From an uncultured Prevotella sp. (GTDB lineage Bacteria; Bacteroidota; Bacteroidia; Bacteroidales; Bacteroidaceae), in contig USAI01000095.1 of NCBI GenBank assembly GCA_900552675.1, positions 1 through 8,260 of the forward strand: DNA of 8,260 nucleotides. The letters are read 5' to 3'. Every line of letters starts with the position of its first letter. Position 1 is the first letter of the stretch. The translations under genes were made by a program, and so were the position numbers. The notes under the pieces are model-generated. The model had not been told where the DNA came from. It did no database searches and saw only the letters and a list, made by a program, of their open reading frames with translations. Below, piece by piece: positions 1 to 5,069 of the stretch.

Positions 1-31
1 CAAAGGTAAAGAGATAAAAAAATATGGACAA
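1..31 (-). promoter_or_regulatory. Possible leftward promoter at the window edge
   Basis: Bases 1-8 read CAAAGGTA, which on the minus strand is TACCTTTG and fits the Bacteroidetes -7 consensus TAnnTTTG. About 20 nt upstream on that strand is CTTG (28-31), a 3-of-4 match to the -33 TTTG. It would drive a gene lying to the left of the window, divergent from the epimerase operon. The motif is short and the target gene is not visible, so this is tentative. Confidence 0.25.
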
Positions 32-175
32 GGCTGCATCGCGGATACGCTTACACGCACACTTGCCGTTTTAATCATCGGCTAAGTCTTAAAACGAAAA
101 AATAGAACTGAAAAAGTAAGAAAGAAAATTAAACAGAATTTATTAATAAATTAAATCAAAATAATTTTGAGTCTG

Positions 176-207
176 TTTGTTTCGTATCTTATTTAGTTGT
201 ATTTTTG
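176..207 (+). promoter_or_regulatory. Bacteroidetes-type promoter of the epimerase-phosphoesterase operon
   Basis: TTTG at 176-179 and TATTTTTG at 200-207 are separated by 20 nt. This matches the primary sigma factor consensus of Bacteroidetes (-33 TTTG, 19-21 nt, -7 TAnnTTTG). Transcription would start near 214, giving a leader of roughly 115 nt before the ATG at 330. No other equally good match lies between it and the gene. Confidence 0.7.
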
Positions 208-329
208 TGGAGCAAACGTAAATGATGCTTTATTTTTTAACGCATCAGTAATAACTCTACCAATAGTAATTTTAACTATCACCCACCCACAAAAAGTACC
301 CTAAAATAAATAAATAAAATTTTTATACT

Positions 330-1514
330 ATGGATACAAAGAAATATCTACAAGAATGGTCAAAGAAGTATAAGAATGACCTGGTGAACAACATTATGCC
401 GTTCTGGATGAAGTATGGCCTCGACCGCCAGCATGGTGGCGTTTATACATGTGTTAACCGTGATGGTTCGTTAATCGATACCACCAAGAGCGTGTGGTTT
501 CAGGGCCGTTTTGCCTTCATCTGCGCCTTCGCCTACAACAATGTAGAGCGCAAGCAAGAGTGGCTCGACGCAGCAAAGAGCACAATCGATTTTATAGAGC
601 GTCATTGCTTCGATACCGATGGCCACATGTTCTTCTCGGTAACAGCCGAGGGCACCCCGCTGCGCAAGCGCCGCTATGTGTTTAGCGAGACGTTTGCCAT
701 CATCGCCATGTCTGAATATTCGCTCGCAACAGGCGATAAAACCTATGCCGAGAAGGCGCTCAAGCTGTTTAAAGACACGCAGCGCTTCCTGGCCACACCG
801 GGCTTCCTCACACCTAAGTATGAGCCCAACCTCGATGTGCAAGGCCATAGCATCGTGATGATTCTTATCAATGTGGCATCGCGTTTGCGCGAGGCCATCA
901 GCGACCCCGTTATCGACCAGCAGATTGACGAGTCGATAGATAAGTTGCGCAAATATTTTATGCATCCCGAGTTTAAGGCGTTGCTCGAAACCGTAGGACC
1001 CAACGGCGAGTTTATCGACACCTGCATGGGGCGCACCATCAACCCTGGCCACTGCATGGAGACCATGTGGTTCCTTATGGATGTGGCTCAGGCACGCGGA
1101 GGCGATAAGGAAATTCTCGATACCGCCCTCACCATTTTCGACTGGTCGTGGGACTGGGGTTGGGACAAGCAGTATGGTGGCATCATCAACTTCCGCGACT
1201 GTCGTAACCTGCCGGTACAAGACTATTCGCAAGACATGAAGTTCTGGTGGCCACACACCGAGACCATCATTGCTTGTCTTTATGCCTTCCTTGTTACGGG
1301 CGATGAGAAATATCTGTATCGTCATGAGCGCATCAGCGAGTGGACCTACGCCCACTTCCCCGATGATGAGTATGGCGAGTGGTATGGCTATCTGCATCGT
1401 GATGGCACTGTGGCTCAGCCCGCTAAGGGCAACCTCTTTAAAGGCCCGTTCCACATCCCACGCATGATGATAAAGAGCTTGATGCTGTGTGAAGAAATAT
1501 TGAAAAAGTATTAA
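330..1514 (+). CDS. AGE-family sugar 2-epimerase/isomerase (N-acylglucosamine 2-epimerase-like)
   Basis: A 394-residue protein of the N-acylglucosamine 2-epimerase family, an (alpha/alpha)6-barrel fold. The family interconverts C2-epimers such as GlcNAc/ManNAc, or isomerises aldose/ketose sugars, in the cytosol. There is no signal peptide. The family's active-site residues are visible at the expected spacing: Arg60 in QGR, His173 in QGHS, His241 and Glu244 in NPGHCMET, Glu311 in WWPHTE and His375 in GPFHIPRM. The paired His241/His375 are the catalytic acid/base histidines known from characterised members. The length is normal for the family. The ATG at 330 follows an A/T-rich leader and no upstream in-frame start is needed. 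It is the first gene of an operon with the exported phosphoesterase 29 bp downstream. A NanE-like role in sialic acid/ManNAc use, as in Bacteroides, is possible. However, no N-acetylneuraminate lyase, kinase or transporter is in the window, and cellobiose 2-epimerases and YihS-type isomerases share this scaffold, so the substrate is undecided and no gene symbol is given. Confidence 0.93.
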   Translation: MDTKKYLQEWSKKYKNDLVNNIMPFWMKYGLDRQHGGVYTCVNRDGSLIDTTKSVWFQGRFAFICAFAYNNVERKQEWLDAAKSTIDFIERHCFDTDGHMFFSVTAEGTPLRKRRYVFSETFAIIAMSEYSLATGDKTYAEKALKLFKDTQRFLATPGFLTPKYEPNLDVQGHSIVMILINVASRLREAISDPVIDQQIDESIDKLRKYFMHPEFKALLETVGPNGEFIDTCMGRTINPGHCMETMWFLMDVAQARGGDKEILDTALTIFDWSWDWGWDKQYGGIINFRDCRNLPVQDYSQDMKFWWPHTETIIACLYAFLVTGDEKYLYRHERISEWTYAHFPDDEYGEWYGYLHRDGTVAQPAKGNLFKGPFHIPRMMIKSLMLCEEILKKY

Positions 1515-1543
1515 TAAGAAGACGACATTCTAAACATATAAAA

Positions 1544-2566
1544 ATGAAAAAACTATTTACGTTGGCGGCTGCCTTCTTGCTGGCCGCCACAGCCACCATT
1601 GCACAAAACCTTAAGTTTAATGCCGATGGTAAGTTTAAAATTGCACAGTTTACCGATGTTCACTATAATGGTAGCGAGGCATCAAAGGCTGCGTTAAAGG
1701 TTCTTGAAAATGTGCTCACGCAAGAGCGCCCCGACCTTATCGTGCTTACGGGCGACATTATCTATGGCGCCCCCGCCAAGGAGAACCTGCTTGATGTGCT
1801 CAACTGCATCAGCAAGTATAACATACCCTTTGTCTACGAGTTTGGCAACCACGACAACGAGCAGGGCCTCACAAACCGCGAGCTATACAACATTGCGCGT
1901 GGCGTAAAAAACAATATCTTGCCCGACCTGAGCAATGCCAAAGAGCTCGACTATGTGGTGAAAATTAAAGACCGCAAGGGTAAGAACGATGCCGCCGTGC
2001 TGTATTGTCTCGACTCGCACAGCTATCCCAAGGGCTTTCCTGAAGACAAGAGTCACGGCACCTACGCATGGCTCACCTTCGACCAGGTAAGCTGGTATCG
2101 TCAGCAGGCACAGGCACTGAAAGATGCTAATGGCGGCAAAACCCTTCCCGCGCTCGCCTTCTTCCATATCGCGCTGCCCGAGTTTACTTATGCCACCGAA
2201 AACCAGAATGTGGCCATGATTGGCACCCGTCGTGAGCAGTGCTGCGGCCCCGAGTTTAATTCGGGCATGTTCACCGCCATGATGGAGGGTGCCGACGTGA
2301 TGGGCATCTTCGTAGGTCACGATCACGATAACGATTACACCACCCTCTTTCGCAATATCTTGCTGGGTTATGGCCGATATTCGGGTGGCAACACCGAGTA
2401 TAACCACCTGAAGGCTGGTGCCCGCCTCATCGTGTTGGAAGAGGGTCAGCGCCGCTTCAATACTTATATTCGTGAGTGGGATGGCACCGTGCTGAACCAA
2501 TCAACTTACCCCGACAGCTATGTATGGGACGATTGGAGAGCTCGCCCTCTGCAGAAGTATGAATGA
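1544..2566 (+). CDS. Exported calcineurin-like metallophosphoesterase
   Basis: A 340-residue protein with an N-terminal signal peptide: Lys-Lys, a hydrophobic stretch at residues 4-18, and a probable signal peptidase I site after Ala20, giving a mature N-terminus at Gln21. There is no lipobox cysteine, so a soluble periplasmic or secreted enzyme is expected. The two-metal phosphoesterase motifs appear in order: D38-x-H40, G70-D71, GNHD at 101-104, His208 and GHDHDND at 258-264. Together these supply the metal and phosphate ligands of the calcineurin-like superfamily. The overall arrangement, with a long insert carrying DSHSY (157-161) and a C-terminal GHDH-N-D, resembles the Dcr2/PAP29-like branch of phosphoesterases. 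That assignment is from memory of the family and the substrate is unknown. It lies 29 bp after the epimerase stop codon with no terminator between them, so the two are very likely cotranscribed. The ATG at 1544 is preceded by an A-rich stretch, not a Shine-Dalgarno sequence. No inactivating change is seen in the metal ligands. Confidence 0.92.
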   Translation: MKKLFTLAAAFLLAATATIAQNLKFNADGKFKIAQFTDVHYNGSEASKAALKVLENVLTQERPDLIVLTGDIIYGAPAKENLLDVLNCISKYNIPFVYEFGNHDNEQGLTNRELYNIARGVKNNILPDLSNAKELDYVVKIKDRKGKNDAAVLYCLDSHSYPKGFPEDKSHGTYAWLTFDQVSWYRQQAQALKDANGGKTLPALAFFHIALPEFTYATENQNVAMIGTRREQCCGPEFNSGMFTAMMEGADVMGIFVGHDHDNDYTTLFRNILLGYGRYSGGNTEYNHLKAGARLIVLEEGQRRFNTYIREWDGTVLNQSTYPDSYVWDDWRARPLQKYE

Positions 2567-2596
2567 TTTCGTTATCGTTTCTTAGCTACATCGTTT

Positions 2597-2663
2597 AACA
2601 CGAGATTGTATATTTATGCACATTGTTGTGTTGTTTTGCATAAATATTCAATCTCGCGTTTTT
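2597..2663 (+). terminator. Long hairpin terminator after the phosphoesterase gene
   Basis: The arm CGAGATTGTATATTTATGCA (2601-2620) pairs with 2637-2656 at 19 of 20 positions around a 16-nt T/G-rich loop. After one mismatch the stem continues with AAC (2597-2599) against GTT (2658-2660). A T-run follows at 2659-2663. The position, about 30 nt after the stop codon, and the U-tract fit an intrinsic terminator for the operon. The stem is unusually long and A/T-rich for a terminator. Confidence 0.75.
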
Positions 2664-2760
2664 ACATTCGTTCACACAATATTTATTAATTTTCTTACAG
2701 TCTGAAAGAAAACCATAGTGGTATGCTTACACTTTTAAAAGTTAATACCTCTCGTTTGCA

Positions 2761-2848
2761 AAACCCTTGGTTTCACCTCCTGAAACCCATGCTTTCACCT
2801 CCTAAAACCCATGCTTTCACACCCTAAAACCCATGCTTTCAGATTGTA
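2761..2848. repeat. Four 22-bp tandem repeats
   Basis: Four consecutive units start at 2761, 2783, 2805 and 2827, each 22 bp and each beginning AAACCC. Units 2 and 3 share AAACCCATGCTTTCAC and differ by one base (CCTCCTA versus ACCCTA endings). Unit 1 has TTGG instead of ATGC, and unit 4 diverges after TTTCA. Across the first junction, GGTTTCA (2769-2775) and TGAAACC (2781-2787) form a perfect 7-bp inverted repeat with a 5-nt loop. Being 22 bp long, the unit does not preserve reading frame. No gene covers it. Confidence 0.85.
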
Positions 2849-2900
2849 ATTTGATGCCTTTCAGAAAACACTTGCAATAGTGCATAAATATACAGAAGTC

Positions 2901-2949
2901 CCTCCCCCGCGCCGCGCTCGCGCGGCTTTCCCCTCCCCTTATGGAGGGG
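2901..2949. repeat. GC-rich double palindrome (REP-like)
   Basis: Two adjacent hairpins stand out from A/T-rich surroundings. GCCGCGC (2911-2917) pairs perfectly with GCGCGGC (2920-2926). Next to it CCCCTCC (2930-2936) pairs with GGAGGGG (2943-2949) around a 6-nt loop. The leading CCTCCCCC (2901-2908) could pair alternatively with the GGAGGGG arm. Composition and compactness resemble extragenic palindromic elements. No T-run follows, so it is not an obvious terminator. Confidence 0.6.
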
Positions 2950-3024
2950 AGTGAATAGCCTTGCTAACTATGGATTGTAATACGTAACTTTATACATGGA
3001 TTAACAACTGTATCGCAAACTATA

Positions 3025-3143
3025 GTAGGACGGTGGCCTCCGTGCCACGTCCTCCAGCACCCATCCAACAGCATCCATCCAACAGTAAGTGAAATATGTT
3101 ATCTCAGGGAGGACGGGGCACGGAGGCCCTCGTCCTACTTTTT
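3025..3143. repeat. Inverted repeat of unit 1 with T5 tail
   Basis: The left arm 3025-3055 and right arm 3108-3138 pair at 28 of 31 positions (mismatches at arm positions 9, 10 and 23), enclosing a 52-nt loop. T5 follows at 3139-3143. On the plus strand this has the form of an intrinsic terminator, though the loop is long. Confidence 0.85.
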
Positions 3144-3199
3144 AGATACCCTGACTTATCTTTACACTTGGCGTAGTTATTACAAAAAAGGAAACTATA

Positions 3200-3318
3200 G
3201 TAGGACGGTGGCCTCCGCGCCCCGTCCTCCAGCACCCATCCAACAGCATCCATCCAACAGCAAGTGAAATATGTTATCTCATGGAGGACGGGGCACGGAG
3301 GCCCCTGTCCTACTTTTT
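3200..3318. repeat. Inverted repeat of unit 2 with T5 tail
   Basis: The arms 3200-3230 and 3283-3313 pair at 28 of 31 positions. Unlike unit 1, left-arm base 3218 is C opposite an A, and the right arm ends CCTGTCCTAC where units 1 and 3 have CTCGTCCTAC. T5 follows. This is the least perfectly paired end among the three full copies. Confidence 0.8.
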
Positions 3319-3375
3319 AGATACCCTGACTCCTCTTTACATTTGGCGTAGTTATTACAAAAAAAGGAAACTATA

Positions 3376-3494
3376 GTAGGACGGTGGTCTCCGTGCCCCG
3401 TCCTCCAGCACCCATTCAACAGCATCCATCCAACAGCAAGTGAAATATGTTATCACATGGAGGACGGGGCACGGAGACCCTCGTCCTACTTTTT
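3376..3494. repeat. Inverted repeat of unit 3 with T5 tail and a compensatory base pair
   Basis: The arms 3376-3406 and 3459-3489 pair at 29 of 31 positions, the best of the three. Left-arm base 3388 is T where units 1 and 2 have C, and its partner 3477 is A where they have G. The C-G pair has therefore become T-A without loss of pairing. T5 follows the right arm. Confidence 0.85.
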
Positions 3495-3544
3495 AGATAC
3501 CCTGACTCCTCTTTACACTTGGCGTAGTTATTACAAAAAAAAGG

Positions 3545-3570
3545 AAACTATAGTAGGACGGTGGCCTCCG
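3545..3570. repeat. Truncated fourth unit of the hairpin array
   Basis: The unit start AAACTATAGTAGGACGG and the following GTGGCCTCCG match the full units up to 3570, then the sequence diverges completely. Only 18 nt of the 31-nt left arm remain and the right arm is missing, so it cannot form the hairpin. The break lies 48 bp from the stop codon of the ATPase gene and marks the right edge of the array. Confidence 0.85.
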
Positions 3571-3618
3571 TTGAGGTGTAGGTGTTACTGCTTTTATAGA
3601 AATATCGTTGTCTTTAAT
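3571..3618. other. Short spacer after the ATPase stop codon
   Basis: No terminator for the minus-strand ATPase gene is visible in these 48 bp. Minus-strand transcripts would run into the repeat array. There the inverted repeats, followed on that strand by a short gap and a T6-T8 run, could serve as terminators. Confidence 0.4.
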
Positions 3619-4818
3619 CTAATACAAAAAGCCGAAGCACCACAGAGGAATCTTGTTTCCATAAGGAAACTCTATGCCATCTGCGGCAATGTAAGAATTG
3701 CTCATATTTGCAATCTGCTTGCCGTCCTTCGACTTGCCTCCTACCTCAAAGGTGTATTTGCCGTCGACCATAAAATCGGCCTGTGAAGAGGCATATTCTA
3801 TACGATGCTGATAAACCAGTTGGTTTACGAAGAACACCTCTCGCTGCGTTCCTTCATTGACACCGTTCAGCGACAAAGCGTGCAAAAGATTGCTGTTCTC
3901 CATATATATTTTGTCTGGACGTTGCATCTTCTTTAATGAGGCATCGCCTGAATATAACAAATTGATGAGCTTGGCTCGCTGCAGATACTGTAGGTATGCA
4001 AGCAGGGTGGTGCGTGACATTCCTGCCATGGCTGACAGCTTCATCATGTCTATCTGCATAGGATATTCAGAGGCCAACACTGCCAAAAGGCTCTTCAGCT
4101 TTCGGATATTGGACACATCAACACCGCACAATTGTGGCAGCTCAATTTCCAATATAAGATTTGCAACATTCGATATGCGTTCATAATAGTCTTCTTCCCC
4201 TTCCAGAACAAACGGGTAATAACCTGTTTTGAGGTACCTGTCGAAATGAACCAACGGGCGACATTTCTCGTTGACAGCCATACATAGCTTGTTTGGTTCT
4301 TCTAAAAGAGACTGCAAATCTGTTTGGTCAAACTTCAAGCCTTCACAGAGAGCCAGATATTCACGAAACGAAAGGCCCTGCATGTTATAGTTGATGCAAC
4401 GGCGCGAGAGGTCGGCGTCTGAATTTAATATGTTGAGAACAGAAGAGCCAGTGATGACAAAACGCATGTCGGGAAAGGCATCGTAGGCATTCTTCAGTTC
4501 TTGGCTCCATCCATGATATTTATGAACCTCATCGGCAAAGATACACTTGCCACCCATCTTGTAAAAATCTTCTACAAAGTCGATAAATGTGTGACGGCTG
4601 AAATAGAGGTTGTCCAAGCTCACATAGATGGCTTCTGTCGGATTGTCTCCATACGTTTGCTTTATATATTGCAAGAGTAAGGTGGTTTTTCCTACGCCAC
4701 GGGCTCCTCTGATCGAAATCAGTCTTTGATTCCAATGCACTTGTTTAATGATTGGTCTTACATAGTCTAAAGAGGTGACCCTTAAAAGACGTCTGCATTG
4801 GTTAAACAGATTTTCCAT
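3619..4818 (-). CDS. AAA_14/DUF4143 ATPase
   Basis: A 399-residue cytosolic protein of the AAA_14 plus DUF4143 family. The N-terminal P-loop domain shows Walker A GARGVGKTT (38-46), Walker B CIFADE (92-97) with the adjoining VH, and a sensor-like FVITGSS (120-126). A helix-turn-helix-like segment, MSRTTLLAYLQYLQRAKLI, lies at 267-285 in the winged-helix part typical of DUF4143. The C-terminal part carries ADF (347-349) and FEVGGK (357-362), the position where many relatives have a PD-(D/E)xK-like EVK. Here the Lys is displaced by two glycines, so nuclease activity is doubtful. The length is full for the family and no frameshift is seen. The cellular role of this family is not established; proposals include DNA-associated or toxin-antitoxin-like functions. 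The start at 4818 is supported by the promoter at 4836-4866, which would begin the transcript only about 10 nt upstream. The gene stands alone, convergent with the phosphoesterase operon. Confidence 0.92.
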   Translation of the reverse strand: MENLFNQCRRLLRVTSLDYVRPIIKQVHWNQRLISIRGARGVGKTTLLLQYIKQTYGDNPTEAIYVSLDNLYFSRHTFIDFVEDFYKMGGKCIFADEVHKYHGWSQELKNAYDAFPDMRFVITGSSVLNILNSDADLSRRCINYNMQGLSFREYLALCEGLKFDQTDLQSLLEEPNKLCMAVNEKCRPLVHFDRYLKTGYYPFVLEGEEDYYERISNVANLILEIELPQLCGVDVSNIRKLKSLLAVLASEYPMQIDMMKLSAMAGMSRTTLLAYLQYLQRAKLINLLYSGDASLKKMQRPDKIYMENSNLLHALSLNGVNEGTQREVFFVNQLVYQHRIEYASSQADFMVDGKYTFEVGGKSKDGKQIANMSNSYIAADGIEFPYGNKIPLWCFGFLY

Positions 4819-4835
4819 ATTTACTTCATTTTTTG

Positions 4836-4866
4836 CAAAGATACACTTATTTGTTCAGAGCGCAAA
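4836..4866 (-). promoter_or_regulatory. Promoter of the ATPase gene
   Basis: On the minus strand, TTTG (complement of 4863-4866) and TATCTTTG (complement of 4836-4843) are separated by 19 nt, an excellent Bacteroidetes -33/-7 pair. The predicted start lies close to 4830, leaving a leader of about 10 nt before the ATG at 4818. The -33 element falls inside the first of the three phased palindromes, which suggests repression by occlusion. Confidence 0.75.
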
Positions 4867-4935
4867 ACAAATATCGGTAAAAAATGTTCAACGCGCTGAA
4901 CAGATTTTCAAGAAAAATGTTCAGCGTGCTGAACA
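4852..4935. promoter_or_regulatory. Three palindromic operator-like sites at 33-bp spacing
   Basis: Three 18-bp sites lie at 4852-4869, 4885-4902 and 4918-4935, exactly 33 bp apart. The outermost, TGTTCAGCGTGCTGAACA, has perfect 8-bp arms around a 2-bp centre. The middle, TGTTCAACGCGCTGAACA, has one arm mismatch. The one nearest the gene, TGTTCAGAGCGCAAAACA, is degenerate on one side and covers the -33 element of the ATPase promoter. A/T-rich spacers separate them. The spacing is about three helical turns, so bound dimers would lie near the same DNA face. The sites are upstream of the predicted transcript, so they are more likely DNA operators than RNA hairpins. The cognate regulator is unknown; the ATPase's own helix-turn-helix region is one candidate. 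Confidence 0.7.
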
Positions 4936-4943
4936 AATGGGGC

Positions 4944-4993
4944 AAAAAAAGGCGAACATCACATGGGGTTTTACCTTGGTGATGTTCGCCTTT
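4944..4993 (-). terminator. Strong intrinsic terminator of the secreted-protein gene
   Basis: AAAGGCGAACATCAC (4948-4962) pairs perfectly with 4979-4993 around a 16-nt loop, giving 15 bp. On the minus strand the stem is followed by T7 (complement of 4944-4950). It lies about 75 bp beyond the stop codon of the 926-residue gene and separates that transcript from the ATPase promoter. On the plus strand the stem is followed by TTTGGCGCTTTTT, so it may work weakly in that direction too. Confidence 0.88.
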
Positions 4994-5069
4994 GGCGCTT
5001 TTTATTCCCTCATTTAACGGGTTATGGTGGTCTCTTCTTTGTCAAGAGACATCATTTGTTCTGCTGGTT

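Larger units (their letters stand above)
1..329. other. AT-rich intergenic region upstream of the epimerase operon
   Basis: No open reading frame of convincing length or composition is visible on either strand. Apart from the promoter at 176-207, the stretch from about 110 to 175 is very A/T-rich and resembles upstream promoter DNA. The predicted transcript leader (about 214-329) contains a weak hairpin, TGATGC at 223-228 against GCATCA at 242-247. It ends in A/T-rich repeats of TAAA (about 302-318) just before the start codon, the usual translation-initiation context in Bacteroidetes, where Shine-Dalgarno sequences are rare. No riboswitch class is recognisable. Confidence 0.6.
2664..3016. 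other. Non-coding repeat-rich spacer, first part
   Basis: Between the operon terminator and the 176-bp array there is no plausible gene on either strand. The stretch holds the 22-bp tandem repeats (2761-2848) and the GC-rich palindrome pair (2901-2949), both listed separately. The rest is A/T-rich sequence with no recognisable motif. Confidence 0.6.
3017..3570. repeat. Tandem array of a 175-177-bp hairpin-bearing unit (3 full copies plus a truncated fourth)
   Basis: Units begin with AAACTATAGTAGGACGG at 3017, 3192, 3368 and 3545, giving periods of 175, 176 and 177 bp. The full copies are about 95 percent identical by eye. Each full unit contains, in order: a 31-nt left arm beginning GTAGGACGG; a spacer with a duplicated CCATCCAACAG (14-bp period); a 31-nt right arm ending CGTCCTAC; T5; a conserved A/T-rich tail with TTTAGATACCCTGACT; and a closing poly-A of 6, 7 or 8 residues followed by GG. 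The period changes by single bases, so the array cannot be coding. No transposase gene or terminal target duplication is seen nearby. It could be a locally amplified REP/MITE-like element or a series of terminator-like hairpins. It lies between two convergent genes. Confidence 0.9.

Noticed and set aside
471..1454. Long minus-strand open frame (327 codons) opposite the epimerase gene
   Set aside because: It is fully antisense to a gene with intact family motifs, shows no recognisable domain, and has no promoter or leader. It arises from the codon bias of the sense gene.
1883..2500. Minus-strand open frame (205 codons) opposite the phosphoesterase
   Set aside because: It is antisense to the metal-binding motifs of a clear gene; its His-rich and Val/Ile-rich translation is a shadow with no family resemblance.
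3017..3570. CRISPR array
   Set aside because: The units are about 176 bp and nearly identical throughout; there are no short repeats alternating with unique spacers and no cas genes nearby.
3457..3786. Plus-strand frame of 109 codons from the repeat array into the ATPase 3' end
   Set aside because: It starts inside the third hairpin unit and overlaps the ATPase antisense; the repeat units do not keep frame, so it is not a gene.
4852..4935. Degenerate CRISPR or short RNA hairpin cluster
   Set aside because: The 18-bp palindromes are separated by only 15 bp of A/T-rich sequence and lie upstream of the predicted transcript start, which fits operators better.
4775..5017. Plus-strand frame of 80 codons with an apparent 11-residue peptide repeat (KNVQRAEQ)
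   Set aside because: The peptide repeat follows directly from the 33-bp palindrome spacing being divisible by three. The frame covers the ATPase promoter and a terminator and has no leader of its own.
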